From assembly GCA_045658965.1 (NCBI GenBank), contig JAZOVZ010000090.1, positions 13,236 to 77,235 on the forward strand: DNA of 64,000 bases. The letters run 5' to 3'. The stretch is from SVQP01 sp045658965 (GTDB taxonomy: Bacteria; Bacillota; Clostridia; Oscillospirales; CAG-272). This document shows, piece after piece, positions 1 through 8,266 of the stretch. Every line of letters starts with the position of its first letter. Position 1 is the first letter of the stretch. The notes under the pieces are model-generated. The model saw nothing but the letters and a program-made list of their open reading frames with translations, ran no database searches and was not told where the DNA came from. The translations under genes were made by a program, and so were the position numbers.

Positions 1-1
1 C

Positions 2-388
2 AAGCTGCCGCTTGATGCAACCGTGGGCATGGCGTGCGTCATTTCCCACGAGGGCGATATCTCGGCAGAGCATGCAAAAGAAATGCTTGCCGCGGCAGGG
101 AATTGCAAAAAGCTGCTTGTCAAGGGTGACGCGACACTCACGCTCCCGGCTGCACAGGTGCTTGCCGAAGCCGGTATCGACCTCTTTGGCAACGAATCGC
201 AGACCGTAGGCCCCGAATCCGCGCCCATGGCGGTGCATCTTTGCCTGCTCGGTGCGGGCGTGGTGCTCTTGGAGGGCATCCGACTTGCAAGCGTGCCAGA
301 CGGCACGTATCTGCTTTGCGCAGCACCCCTTAACCTCGGCGGCGCGGAGGGCGCACCTTGCCGTGCTGTATTGATTGATCTTACGTAA
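2..388 (+). CDS. Cyclase-family protein (kynurenine formamidase-like), C-terminal part
   Basis: The reading frame is open to the left edge of the window, so the true start is outside. The remaining ~128 residues match the C-terminal half of the cyclase/arylformamidase family (PF04199). That family carries out metal-dependent hydrolysis of amides such as N-formylkynurenine, but its substrates are diverse. Visible family features are a segment with alternative-nucleotide-like GxD turn (AEAGIDLFGNESQTVG), a conserved His after it (MAVHLCLL), and the terminal pattern of a hydrophobic strand, LLEGI, a 'P-x-G-x-Y' turn and APLNLGGAEGAPCRA. The metal-binding HxxTHxD motif would lie in the missing N-terminal part, so activity cannot be judged. 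It ends just before the next gene, whose ribosome site overlaps its last codons, so the two are probably cotranscribed. The family call is fairly secure; the substrate is unknown. Confidence 0.75.
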   Translation, partial: KLPLDATVGMACVISHEGDISAEHAKEMLAAAGNCKKLLVKGDATLTLPAAQVLAEAGIDLFGNESQTVGPESAPMAVHLCLLGAGVVLLEGIRLASVPDGTYLLCAAPLNLGGAEGAPCRAVLIDLT

Positions 389-401
389 AGGAGCATATAT
401 A

Positions 402-953
402 ATGTCCGAATTTCTTGCAATGCTTGAGTCCGTTTCGCCGATCTTGGTCTGCTTTTTGATCTGCGCGGCGAAAATTTTGGAAATTACCATTCAATCGCTC
501 AAAACCTGCATGATGGTCAAAGGGCAACGCCTCAAAGCCGCGGGTCTTGGTTTTGTTGAGTGCATCATTTGGGGTCTTGTGGTGTCGGGCGTTATCGGCA
601 CGCTTGGCGATAACCCTCTGCGCCTTGTCTTTTATTGCGCGGGCTACGCCACGGGTCTTTTCTTAGGCTCTACCATTGAGGGCAAGATCGCGCTGGGCAC
701 GTCCAACTTAGAGCTGATCGCAAACGACGAGAGCACCGAAAAGATCACCGCTTACTTAAAGGAAAATAACCTTGGCTACACCGTGCTGCCCGGCCATGGC
801 GCGAACGAGAAGATGAACATGATCTTTATCGTGCTGCCCAGAAAGCGCACCAAGCGCGTGCTTGCCGAGATCCGCAAGTGCTGCGATAACAAGGTCTTTG
901 TGGTTGCCAGCGAGGTCAGCAAATTCGCCGGCGGTTACGGTCTTGTGAAGTAA
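402..953 (+). CDS. DUF2179/DUF5698 (UPF0316-type) membrane protein
   Basis: A 183-residue protein. The start at 402 is chosen because AAAGGAG stands 8 bases upstream; an in-frame TTG at 375 lies inside the preceding gene and has no ribosome site. The first ~85 residues form about three hydrophobic segments (PILVCFLICAAKIL, FVECIIWGLVVSGVIG, LVFYCAGYATGLFLGS). The last ~90 residues are a soluble alpha/beta domain with the DUF2179-like run VLPRKRTKRVLAEI. This order (DUF5698 membrane part, then DUF2179 ligand-like domain) is that of the UPF0316/YebE group in Firmicutes. The DUF2179 domain also occurs in YitT-type proteins; its ligand is not settled. It follows the cyclase gene with 13 bases between and is probably in the same transcript. 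Function unknown. Confidence 0.8.
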   Translation: MSEFLAMLESVSPILVCFLICAAKILEITIQSLKTCMMVKGQRLKAAGLGFVECIIWGLVVSGVIGTLGDNPLRLVFYCAGYATGLFLGSTIEGKIALGTSNLELIANDESTEKITAYLKENNLGYTVLPGHGANEKMNMIFIVLPRKRTKRVLAEIRKCCDNKVFVVASEVSKFAGGYGLVK

Positions 954-1009
954 AAGCGAACCACGTTTATCAATCATAAGAGCCATTTATCACATAAAAG
1001 GAGAACGCT

Positions 1010-1516
1010 ATGACCAATACCACTGCACACACGCATGATCTTTTGCTGAAATTGAATCGGCACGTCACGGCACCCACCCGCAAATTGCTTTTGTGCCTGT
1101 TTACGATCTGCACCACGCTGAGTGTCGTACTGATATTCGGACATTTCTTCATTGACCACTGGTACACGTTACACGCAGGCTTTTTCTTTCTGCCGCTCGC
1201 ACTCATCAGCGGCTTTCTGCTGCCTCAATTCGGCAAAGCACAGCTTTCCGCGAAGATCCAAAAGCAGCTGTCGGCTGATCCCAACACTGTGACGACGTAC
1301 GGCTTTTTTGACGATCATTATACCTTTGAGTCAACGAGCACGTATCGCCACAGCAGCGAGCGCATCGAATACGCATTGATCGATAAGGTCGTCAAGATCG
1401 ACGATACGACCATGTATATCCAAAGCAAAACCGGCACCTATTATCCGATTCATGAGCCTGATGGCGTCAGCGAGATATACCGGTTTCTGTATATGAAAGC
1501 AAAAGCAACGTTGTAA
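1010..1516 (+). CDS. Small membrane protein with YcxB-like C-terminal domain
   Basis: A 168-residue protein starting at ATG behind AAAGGAG (spacing 6). Two hydrophobic stretches lie near residues 28-52 and 55-72. They are followed by a beta-rich cytosolic domain beginning TTYGFFDDHYTFES and ending IHEPDGVSEIYRFLYMK. The 'FFDDHYTFES...I.Y..IDKVVKIDDTTMYIQ' pattern resembles the YcxB-like domain (PF14317), a small C-terminal domain of uncharacterised bacterial membrane proteins. It lies 57 bases after the preceding gene and 37 before the next on the same strand with no terminator, so a shared transcript is possible. The role is unknown and the family match is only by eye. Confidence 0.6.
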   Translation: MTNTTAHTHDLLLKLNRHVTAPTRKLLLCLFTICTTLSVVLIFGHFFIDHWYTLHAGFFFLPLALISGFLLPQFGKAQLSAKIQKQLSADPNTVTTYGFFDDHYTFESTSTYRHSSERIEYALIDKVVKIDDTTMYIQSKTGTYYPIHEPDGVSEIYRFLYMKAKATL

Positions 1517-1553
1517 TACACAAGCAAGAAATATTCCCAAAAAGGAGAACGTT

Positions 1554-2450
1554 ATGATTCGTTTCGGAATATCCATCTACGGTGTGTCCCGTAAGATTTG
1601 TTCGGGGGAGATGACCCCCATTCGCGCCTTTGAGCGTATTTGTGAAATGGGTGCCGAGGTCGTGGAGCTGGTGCCGTTCGGCTTTAACTTGGTTGAGCAG
1701 CCCGCGCTGCGCCCCGAGTTCAAGGCAGCCAGCAAGAGCCTTGGTGTGCCGATCGGCAACTATTCGCTCAACGCCAACTTTTTAATGCTCACGCCCGAGC
1801 AGTACGCTGCAGAGCTGGCGCGCGTCAAGCAGCATATCGACATGGTGTCGGATATGGAGATCCCCACCATTCGCGTGGATTCTGCCGCATTCCGTCGCCC
1901 CATGTGCGAAAATACCATGGAGAAGTTTCAGGAGGAAATGCCGCTGATCGTATCTACCTACGAGCAGCTTTGCGACTACGCAAAGCCTTTGGGCATTACG
2001 GTACTGCTTGAAAACCACGGCTTCCACGCCAACGGCTCGGAGCGCGTGCGTCAGATCATGACAGGCGTGAAACGTGATAATTTCGGGCATCAGCTGGACG
2101 TAGGCAACTACACCTGCGTGGACGATATTCCCGAGATTGCCGTCAAAAAGATGATCCCCTTTGCCAAGACCATTCACATGAAGGATTTTTACGTGCGTCC
2201 CGCGCACAGAGATCCCGGCGGGGCTGCGGAATTTAACTGTGAGAATTCGTGGTTCCGCTCGGTCAACGGTACGTTTTTGCGCGGCTCTATTCTCGCACAG
2301 GGCGATATTGATATCTGGGACGTCATGCGCACCATCAAGGCGTCGTCCTTCGACGGCGATATCTACCTTGAATACGAGGGCATGGAGGAGTGCGAATACG
2401 GCACGCACGTGTCCTTTGCAAATATGAAGCGTATTTACAATGAAGTGTAG
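1554..2450 (+). CDS. Sugar phosphate isomerase/epimerase-family TIM barrel
   Basis: A 298-residue soluble protein with AAAGGAG 7 bases before the ATG. It has the layout of the xylose isomerase-like/AP endonuclease 2 superfamily (PF01261): FGISIYGVSRKI at the first strand, EVVELVPFG at the second, then metal-binding residues in strands near residues 150-285. Visible candidate ligands are Glu in VLLENHG, Asp in GHQLDVGNY, His in IHMKDFY and Glu in YLEYEG. Members isomerise or epimerise free sugars, keto-sugars or inositol derivatives, and some act in myo-inositol breakdown. Nothing in the neighbourhood fixes the substrate. It is followed by a cluster of palindromic repeats, so the unit probably ends here. 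The superfamily is clear; the reaction is not. Confidence 0.85.
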   Translation: MIRFGISIYGVSRKICSGEMTPIRAFERICEMGAEVVELVPFGFNLVEQPALRPEFKAASKSLGVPIGNYSLNANFLMLTPEQYAAELARVKQHIDMVSDMEIPTIRVDSAAFRRPMCENTMEKFQEEMPLIVSTYEQLCDYAKPLGITVLLENHGFHANGSERVRQIMTGVKRDNFGHQLDVGNYTCVDDIPEIAVKKMIPFAKTIHMKDFYVRPAHRDPGGAAEFNCENSWFRSVNGTFLRGSILAQGDIDIWDVMRTIKASSFDGDIYLEYEGMEECEYGTHVSFANMKRIYNEV

Positions 2451-2457
2451 CCAACCG

Positions 2458-2588
2458 CGGCGGCAGCAAGCCACCGCCCTACAATGTGGCTCGATGCGTA
2501 GGAGCGACTGGACGAATCGCCCGCCATATCCGTAGGGGCGATCATTGATCGCCCGCCAATCTCGGCGGCAGCAAGCCACCGCCCTACG
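2458..2588. repeat. Cluster of four short palindromic repeats (types A and B)
   Basis: Four inverted-repeat units sit back to back between two genes. Two are type B: GGCGGCAGCAAGCCACCGCC followed by CTAC, at 2458-2482 and 2563-2588, nearly identical and in the same direction. Two are type A: GTAGGAGCGA...TCGCCCGC (2498-2524) and GTAGGGGCGATCATTGATCG followed by CCCGC (2531-2556). Each can fold into a hairpin. The same units recur at about 9.85, 16.4, 28.7, 43.8-44.1 and 63.77 kb. They look like REP-type dispersed elements lying at gene ends. Confidence 0.85.
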
Positions 2589-2617
2589 CTTAAAAATCCA
2601 CCGAAAGGAGAACTGCC

Positions 2618-3208
2618 ATGGCTGATAAGAAAAACAAGAAAAAGCAGCGACTTTTTCCGCTTACGTGGAAATTCTGGCTGGGGTTTATTATTGTGCAACT
2701 GTGCTATTTGACAGTGTGTTCTAACGCGGTGTATTCGGAGTGGCCGTGTAATGACAGAAATACGCAGACTGTTGTTGGAAAAGTAGAGAATATCAGGGAT
2801 GTAAGCACAGGCTTCAGAATTTATCGCGGTCACGGTTCGAAAGGTTATCTGGAAATTACCGTGAACGGGCAACCGTACCGCTTGTACGTTCAAAGCAATC
2901 AAAAGGAAATGAGCACTTCCGATGTTAAAGAAAACCTTGCTATCGGTGATAGCGTAGAGATCGCGTACAAGACACAAATTCGTATGTTCAAAGAATGCAG
3001 CGTTGTGGTCGGCATGAAAGATAATACGCAGACCTACCGTACGATAGAGGCTTATAACGCCAATGCCCGTGTGATGCTGCCCGTGTTCTCGGTATTGATG
3101 CTGATTGCTGAGGCACTGTTGTGCCTGCCGTTTTATGCGGAATATTTGCTCAGGTTGATCGCACATTTCAGAGCTCGGAAAAGGGAACGCCAAAAGAAAA
3201 AGAAATAG
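2618..3208 (+). CDS. Hypothetical membrane protein with extracytoplasmic beta domain
   Basis: A 196-residue protein with AAAGGAG 7 bases before the ATG. A basic N-terminus (MADKKNKKKQR) precedes a hydrophobic segment at about residues 17-37. A ~110-residue polar domain follows with many beta strands (GYLEITVNGQPYRLYV; IGDSVEIAYKTQ). A second hydrophobic segment lies at about 150-172, and the tail is strongly basic (RARKRERQKKKK). The middle region 'VVGKVENI...GDSVEIAY' resembles the OB-like part of DUF3592-type membrane proteins, but the match is loose. The gene is bordered by repeats upstream and a terminator downstream, so it may be monocistronic. Function unknown. Confidence 0.65.
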   Translation: MADKKNKKKQRLFPLTWKFWLGFIIVQLCYLTVCSNAVYSEWPCNDRNTQTVVGKVENIRDVSTGFRIYRGHGSKGYLEITVNGQPYRLYVQSNQKEMSTSDVKENLAIGDSVEIAYKTQIRMFKECSVVVGMKDNTQTYRTIEAYNANARVMLPVFSVLMLIAEALLCLPFYAEYLLRLIAHFRARKRERQKKKK

Positions 3209-3222
3209 ACCAAACGAAAAAC

Positions 3223-3253
3223 CAACGCTTACGTATCGTAGGCGTTGTTTTTT
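3223..3253 (+). terminator. Rho-independent terminator
   Basis: Stem CAACGCTTACG/CGTAGGCGTTG around a TAT loop, followed by a run of T. It closes the membrane-protein gene at 2618-3208 and insulates the heat-shock operon. Confidence 0.8.
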
Positions 3254-3357
3254 TGCATATTCCCGCCCTGCGATTGTGCATGGAATTACGCATATTTCCC
3301 ACCATTATTTACATACTAACCAATGACTGCCTGCACGTATAGTGTTTCGACAACAAA

Positions 3358-3396
3358 TTAGCACTCTTGACACGAAATTAGCAGAGTTCATAAAAT
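3358..3396 (+). promoter_or_regulatory. Upstream promoter with CIRCE half-site
   Basis: TTAGCACTC at 3358-3366 is a perfect left arm of the HrcA operator (CIRCE). It abuts TTGACA (3367-3372) with an 18-base spacer to TAAAAT (3391-3396). The matching right arm GAGTGCTAA is absent; only GCAGAG is seen at 3381. A second promoter lies downstream, so hrcA may have tandem promoters. That this one is used is an inference. Confidence 0.5.
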
Positions 3397-3423
3397 ATTA
3401 ACAAACAAAACTGCCAAAGGGAC

Positions 3424-3452
3424 TTGACAAAACGCTTGAAAAGTGCTAAATT
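3424..3452 (+). promoter_or_regulatory. Sigma-A type promoter of the hrcA operon
   Basis: TTGACA (3424-3429), 17 bases, TAAATT (3447-3452). The expected start of transcription falls just ahead of or within the CIRCE operator, the usual arrangement for HrcA repression. Confidence 0.7.
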
Positions 3453-3463
3453 TATGTCAGCGG

Positions 3464-3490
3464 TTAGCACTTGAACAAAAAGAGTGCTAA
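3464..3490 (+). promoter_or_regulatory. CIRCE operator (HrcA binding site)
   Basis: TTAGCACTT, nine bases, GAGTGCTAA: 8 of 9 matches in the left arm and a perfect right arm of the consensus TTAGCACTC-N9-GAGTGCTAA. It is placed between the promoter and the hrcA ribosome site, which predicts autoregulation of the whole operon by HrcA with GroEL as co-effector. Confidence 0.95.
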
Positions 3491-3527
3491 AAATCGTCAA
3501 AAAGCACCCAAAGAGAGGAGATTTGCT

Positions 3528-4622
3528 ATGGCAACCAAGCACGAAGGCTTAAGTGAGCGCAAAAAGTTAATATTGAAGGCCATCGTCGAGGCACACATTG
3601 CCGAGGGTGAACCGGTCGGTTCCAAGTCGCTCATGGCAAATCAGCAGATCGTCTGCTCGTCTGCTACCATTCGTAACGAAATGGCAGAGCTTGAGGAGAT
3701 GGGATATCTGGTACAGCCTCACACCTCGGCAGGCAGAGTGCCAAGTGAGCTTGGCTACCGCTTTTACGTCGATTCGCTGATCGAGCACTACGCAATGACC
3801 GCGCACGACATCAAGGAGATCGGCGGTCTCTTAAAATCCAAGATGCACGAGCTGGACGAGGTGCTGCTGGCGGCTTCGCGCGTTGCGTCCAATCTGACCA
3901 ACTACACGGGCATTGCCATCAAGCCCCGCGCAAGTGCTGCACGCATCAACCGCTTTGAGATCATTTATATCAGACCCACCGAATTCATCGTGGTCATGGT
4001 TGCCGCTTCAAGCGACGTCAAGACCAAGAGCATTCACACCGAGCAGGAGATCACCGCAGACGTGACCGCACGTCTGTCAAGCGTGCTCAATGCCGGCATT
4101 GCGGGGCTGACCTCGCATCAGATCAATCTGCCCATCATTATGAACATGGAAGCCGAGATGGGGCAGCACGCAAGCCTTGTGTCCCCCGTGATCAAGGCGG
4201 TGTACGAAACGCTCAACGAGCTGGATGACGGCGAGGTGCGCTGGAGCGGTATTGATCAGCTGCTGCAATACCCCGAATTTGAGGACCGAGACACGCTCAA
4301 GCACGTGCTTGGCGCGCTGGAAGGGCAGGACGAGATCCTGGATCTTGTCAGCGCAGGCGACCGCGAGGACGTCAACGTGGTATTCGGTGCAGGCGGCATG
4401 ACGGGACCCATGAACAATTCCGCCATGGTTTACAAACACATTGTCAAGGACGGCAAGACGATCGGTGCCATCGGCATCATCGGTCCGCGCCGTATGGATT
4501 ACGCCAAGGTATTGGCAACCTTAGAGAGTCTGACAGGCAATATCGCGGATATGCTGGGCGAGGACACTAAGCTATTGAACGGAGGAACACCCAATGGAAC
4601 AGACACAAAGGCCGACGGATGA
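3528..4622 (+). CDS. hrcA: Heat-inducible transcription repressor HrcA
   Basis: A 364-residue repressor, a little longer than the usual ~340-350. The ATG at 3528 has GAGAGGAG 7 bases before it; an earlier in-frame TTG lies inside the CIRCE operator and is unlikely. Residues 1-75 form the winged helix (SERKKLILKAIVEAH; SSATIRNEMAELEEMGY), followed by the signature PHTSAGRVPSELGYRFYVD. The remaining GAF-like dimerisation domain ends with GPRRMDYAKVLATLESLT, also typical. HrcA binds CIRCE to repress chaperone genes, and a perfect-spacing CIRCE lies 38 bases upstream. The gene's last 29 bases overlap the start of grpE, showing tight coupling. The C-terminal tail (NGGTPNGTDTKADG) is extra and polar. 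Confidence 0.96.
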   Translation: MATKHEGLSERKKLILKAIVEAHIAEGEPVGSKSLMANQQIVCSSATIRNEMAELEEMGYLVQPHTSAGRVPSELGYRFYVDSLIEHYAMTAHDIKEIGGLLKSKMHELDEVLLAASRVASNLTNYTGIAIKPRASAARINRFEIIYIRPTEFIVVMVAASSDVKTKSIHTEQEITADVTARLSSVLNAGIAGLTSHQINLPIIMNMEAEMGQHASLVSPVIKAVYETLNELDDGEVRWSGIDQLLQYPEFEDRDTLKHVLGALEGQDEILDLVSAGDREDVNVVFGAGGMTGPMNNSAMVYKHIVKDGKTIGAIGIIGPRRMDYAKVLATLESLTGNIADMLGEDTKLLNGGTPNGTDTKADG

Positions 4623-5184
4623 GAACGTAGAGACCGAACAGGCTGCTGCACAGGAAACCGTCGAAACAGAGAACGCGCCCGAGGAAAAGGCGAGCCGTTC
4701 GGATAAAAAGAAGCTTAAAAAGGCTGAGGCGCAGATCGCAGAGCTGGAAAAGCAGCTGGAAGAAAGCAAAGCCGAGCTGGCTGCCGCTAACGATAAGTAC
4801 ATGCGCATGATCGCAGAGTATGACAACTACCGCCGCCGCACCGCAAAGGAAAAGGACGGCATTTACGCAGACGCGTATTCGGATGCACTCAAGGGCATTC
4901 TTCCCATTCTGGATAATCTCGAGCGCGCAGTCGGTGTCAGTGAAGCTGAGGCGCTCCAAAAGGGACTTTCCATGACGCTCAAGGGCGCACAAGACGCACT
5001 TGCCAAGATGGGCGTGACCGCTTTTGGCGAGAAGGGCGAGACCTTTGATCCCGAAAAGCACAACGCAGTCATGCATATCGAAGACGAGCAGTTCGGTGAG
5101 GGCGAGATCACCGAGGTTTACCAAAAGGGCTATGCAAAGGGCGACAAAATTCTGCGCTTTGCCATGGTCATCGTCGCAAACTAA
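4594..5184 (+). CDS. grpE: Nucleotide exchange factor GrpE
   Basis: A 196-residue co-chaperone that releases ADP from DnaK. It starts inside the hrcA 3' end behind GGAGG with 9 bases spacing. Residues 1-35 are acidic and probably disordered. Residues ~38-80 are a long coiled coil (KKLKKAEAQIAELEKQLEES). Then comes the signature YMRMIAEYDNYRRRTAKEK, and from ~100 the four-helix and beta-wing domains with FDPEKHNAVMHIEDEQFGEG and the C-terminal QKGYAKGDKILRFAMVIVAN. Both order and length match the family. It is in an operon with hrcA, dnaK and dnaJ. Confidence 0.96.
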   Translation: MEQTQRPTDENVETEQAAAQETVETENAPEEKASRSDKKKLKKAEAQIAELEKQLEESKAELAAANDKYMRMIAEYDNYRRRTAKEKDGIYADAYSDALKGILPILDNLERAVGVSEAEALQKGLSMTLKGAQDALAKMGVTAFGEKGETFDPEKHNAVMHIEDEQFGEGEITEVYQKGYAKGDKILRFAMVIVAN

Positions 5185-5227
5185 TTCAGAAATCTAATTA
5201 TCACCATATATAGGAGGAAAAATTATT

Positions 5228-7060
5228 ATGGGAAAGATCATCGGTATAGATTTAGGTACAACAAACTCTTGCGTAGCAGTATTTGAGGGCTCCGAGCCCA
5301 TCGTTATCCCCAATCCCGAAGGAAGCAGAACTACCCCCTCGGTAGTGGCATTCTCCAAGACGGGTGAGAGAATGGTCGGTCAGGTTGCAAAGAGACAGGC
5401 AATCACCAACCCCGACAGAACCGTTATCTCGATCAAGAGAGAAATGGGCTCTGCATTCAAGACCAACATCGACGGCAAGGCATACACCCCCCAGGAGATC
5501 TCCGCAATGATTTTGCAGAAGCTCAAGGCTGACGCAGAGAGCTATCTCGGCACTACCGTGACCGAGGCGGTCATCACCGTTCCCGCATACTTCTCCGACG
5601 CACAGCGTCAGGCAACCAAGGATGCAGGTAAGATCGCAGGTCTTGACGTTAAGAGAATCATCAACGAGCCTACCGCTGCAGCACTTGCATACGGTATGGA
5701 TAAGGAAATCGAGCAGAAGATCATGGTATTCGACCTTGGCGGCGGTACCTTCGACGTATCCATTCTGGAAATTTCCGACGGCGTATTCGAGGTTCTTGCA
5801 ACCAACGGCGACACCAAGCTGGGCGGCGACGACTTCGACCAGCGCATCATCGACTGGATGGCTGACAAGTTCCAGAGAGAGAACGGCGTGGATCTGCGCA
5901 AGGACAAGATGGTGCTGCAGAGACTCAAGGACGCAGCAGAGAAGGCAAAGATCGAGCTTTCCGGCATGATGAGCGCAGATATCAACCTGCCCTTCATTAC
6001 CGCAACCAGCGCAGGACCTCTGCACTTTGAGGCAACCCTGACCAGAGCTGAGTTCGACCGCATCACGGCGGATCTCGTTGACCGCGCAATGGTTCCCACC
6101 AAGAAGGCGCTGGCTGATGCAGGCCTGAGCGTTTCTCAGATCGACAAGTGCCTCTTAGTAGGCGGTTCTACCAGAATCCCCGCTGTACAGGAAGCTGTTA
6201 AGAAGTTCATCGGCAAGGATCCCTTCAAGGGCATCAACCCCGACGAGTGCGTAGCAATCGGTGCTGCAATTCAGGGCGGCGTGCTTGGCGGCGAGGTCAA
6301 GGACCTGCTGCTTCTGGACGTTACTCCTCTGTCCCTTGGTATTGAGACCATGGGCGGCGTATTCAACCGCATCATCGACAGAAACACCACCATCCCCGTA
6401 AAGAAGAGCCAGATCTACTCCACCGCTGCTGACGGTCAGACCTCTGTTGAGATCCACGTGCTGCAGGGCGAGAGAGAAATGGCAGAGTATAACACCACCC
6501 TTGGCAGATTCATTCTGGACGGCATTGCACCCGCTCCCCGCGGCGTACCCCAGATCGAGGTTACCTTTGACATCGACGCAAACGGTATCGTAAACGTCAC
6601 CGCAAAGGATAAGGGCACCGGCAAGGAGCAGCACATCGTGATCACTTCTTCGACCAACATGTCTCAGGAGGATATCGATAAGGCAGTTCGCGAGGCTGAA
6701 AAGTTTGCTGAAGAGGACAAGAAGCAGAAGGAAGCCGTTGACACTCGCAACCACGCTGAGTCCATGGTATTCCAGATGGAAAAGACGCTTGGCGAGGTAG
6801 AGGGCAAGGTCAGTGCAGAGGCGATCAACGAGGCTCGCGCGGGCATTGACAAGCTCAAGGAAACCCTGAAGGGCAGCGACACCGCAGCCATCAAGGCGGA
6901 CACCGAGGCTTGCGAAAAGGCATTCTACAAGGTTTCCGAGGAGCTGTACCGTCAGCAGGGCGCACAGGGCGCAGACGGCGCGCAGGGCGGTGCACAGGGC
7001 GGTAATTACAACGACGGCACCTACTACGACGCAAACTACGAGGATAACTCCAACAAGTAA
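5228..7060 (+). CDS. dnaK: Molecular chaperone DnaK (Hsp70)
   Basis: A 610-residue ATP-driven chaperone with TAGGAGG upstream of the ATG. The nucleotide-binding domain (about 1-355) shows IGIDLGTTNSCVAV, the phosphate-2 motif VFDLGGGTFDVSIL and LLVGGSTRIPAVQ. The linker DLLLLDVTPLSLGIETMGG starts the substrate-binding beta domain, and the helical lid ends in a Gly/Gln/Asp-rich tail (QGAQGADGAQGG) and a final acidic NYEDNSNK. Like other Gram-positive DnaK it lacks the ~24-residue insertion found near residue 80 in Gram-negative homologues. It works with GrpE (upstream) and DnaJ (downstream). Codon use is skewed to AAG, CTG and GAG, as expected for a highly expressed gene. Confidence 0.98.
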   Translation: MGKIIGIDLGTTNSCVAVFEGSEPIVIPNPEGSRTTPSVVAFSKTGERMVGQVAKRQAITNPDRTVISIKREMGSAFKTNIDGKAYTPQEISAMILQKLKADAESYLGTTVTEAVITVPAYFSDAQRQATKDAGKIAGLDVKRIINEPTAAALAYGMDKEIEQKIMVFDLGGGTFDVSILEISDGVFEVLATNGDTKLGGDDFDQRIIDWMADKFQRENGVDLRKDKMVLQRLKDAAEKAKIELSGMMSADINLPFITATSAGPLHFEATLTRAEFDRITADLVDRAMVPTKKALADAGLSVSQIDKCLLVGGSTRIPAVQEAVKKFIGKDPFKGINPDECVAIGAAIQGGVLGGEVKDLLLLDVTPLSLGIETMGGVFNRIIDRNTTIPVKKSQIYSTAADGQTSVEIHVLQGEREMAEYNTTLGRFILDGIAPAPRGVPQIEVTFDIDANGIVNVTAKDKGTGKEQHIVITSSTNMSQEDIDKAVREAEKFAEEDKKQKEAVDTRNHAESMVFQMEKTLGEVEGKVSAEAINEARAGIDKLKETLKGSDTAAIKADTEACEKAFYKVSEELYRQQGAQGADGAQGGAQGGNYNDGTYYDANYEDNSNK

Positions 7061-7068
7061 TACACGAC

Positions 7069-7093
7069 GGGCTGCCGCAATTTGCGGCAGCCC
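7069..7093 (+). promoter_or_regulatory. Intercistronic stem-loop between dnaK and dnaJ
   Basis: Perfect 10-bp stem GGGCTGCCGC/GCGGCAGCCC with an AATTT loop and no T run, 8 bases after the dnaK stop. Without a U tract it is more likely to stabilise the dnaK message or lower dnaJ expression than to terminate fully. Confidence 0.6.
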
Positions 7094-7120
7094 CGTAACA
7101 GGTTATAAAGGATATTTAAG

Positions 7121-8254
7121 ATGGCAGACAAAAGAGATTATTACGAGGTGCTTGGCGTTGATAAAAACGCATCGGATGCCGAGATCAAAAAGGCATACCG
7201 CGTGCTTGCAAAGAAGTACCATCCCGATATGAACCCGGGAAACGCCGAGGCAGAGGCAAAGTTCAAGGAGGCAAACGAGGCGTACGAGGTGCTTTCGGAC
7301 AGCGAAAAGAAGGCAAAGTACGACCAGTTCGGTCACGCGGCGTTTGACCAGAGCTCCGGCTTTGGTGGTGGAGGCTACGGTGGCGGATTTACCGATTTTG
7401 GCGATATCGGTGATATTTTCGGCTCGTTTTTCGGCGGTGCATTCGGTGGTGGCGGACAGAAGAGAAGAAACGGCCCGCAGCGCGGAGACGATATTCAGAT
7501 CCGCGTGTCGCTGTCCTTTGAGGAAGCGGCGTTCGGTGCCAAGAAGACCATTACCTATACAAGACTGCGCAAGTGTCCCGATTGCGGCGGCAACGGCAGT
7601 GAGGGAGGACTTGCCCCCGAGACCTGTTCCGCATGCCGCGGTACGGGTCAGGTACGCACCGTACACAATATGGGCGGCATGCAGTTCCAGTCCACGGGCA
7701 CTTGTGATAAGTGCCGCGGCACGGGTAAGATCATCAAAACGCCTTGCTCGCGTTGCCGCGGAGCGGGTATGGAGCGCGAGAACAAGAACTTGACCGTGGA
7801 TATCCCCGCAGGCATTGACCACGGTGAAAAGATCGCGCTGCGTTCGCAGGGCTGTGACGGCAAGAACGGCGGACCTGCGGGAGATCTGATCATGCAGATC
7901 AGCGTGCAGCCGCACAAGATCTTCCAGCGTGACGGTGCCAATATCTATTGCGAGATCCCCGTAACTATCTCCGAGGCGGTACTGGGTGCGGAGATCGAAG
8001 TGCCTACCCTGGAGGGCTCGCAGAAGTTCGATCTGCCCGAGGGCACGCAGTCGGGCTCGTCCTTTACCTTGCGCGGCAAGGGTATTCCCAATTTGGGCAA
8101 CGGCTCGCGCAGAGGCGATTTGATCTTTACGGTTAGCGTTGAGATCCCCACGGGTCTTTCCTCCAAGCAAAAGGAAGCAATGCGCGCGTTTGCCGAGGCA
8201 TGCGGTGAGAGCAACTACAAAAAGAAAAAGAATTTCTTCAAAAAAAGCAAATAA
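7121..8254 (+). CDS. dnaJ: Chaperone protein DnaJ (Hsp40)
   Basis: A 377-residue type I J-protein. Residues 1-70 are the J domain with the HPD tripeptide in KKYHPDMNPGN, which stimulates DnaK ATPase. A Gly/Phe-rich linker follows (SSGFGGGGYGGGFTDFG). Four CxxCxGxG zinc repeats are all intact: CPDCGGNG, CSACRGTG, CDKCRGTG and CSRCRGAG. The C-terminal substrate domains run from about 215. The translation start follows AAAGG with an 11-base gap, a slightly weak site that would fit lower expression than dnaK. The next gene (prmA) starts 12 bases after the stop. Confidence 0.98.
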   Translation: MADKRDYYEVLGVDKNASDAEIKKAYRVLAKKYHPDMNPGNAEAEAKFKEANEAYEVLSDSEKKAKYDQFGHAAFDQSSGFGGGGYGGGFTDFGDIGDIFGSFFGGAFGGGGQKRRNGPQRGDDIQIRVSLSFEEAAFGAKKTITYTRLRKCPDCGGNGSEGGLAPETCSACRGTGQVRTVHNMGGMQFQSTGTCDKCRGTGKIIKTPCSRCRGAGMERENKNLTVDIPAGIDHGEKIALRSQGCDGKNGGPAGDLIMQISVQPHKIFQRDGANIYCEIPVTISEAVLGAEIEVPTLEGSQKFDLPEGTQSGSSFTLRGKGIPNLGNGSRRGDLIFTVSVEIPTGLSSKQKEAMRAFAEACGESNYKKKKNFFKKSK

Positions 8255-8266
8255 AGGATAAAGAAT

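Noticed and set aside
1782..2579. 265-codon minus-strand open frame opposite the isomerase/epimerase gene
   Set aside because: Runs into palindromic repeats and lacks any recognisable domain; the plus-strand gene has metal-site motifs.
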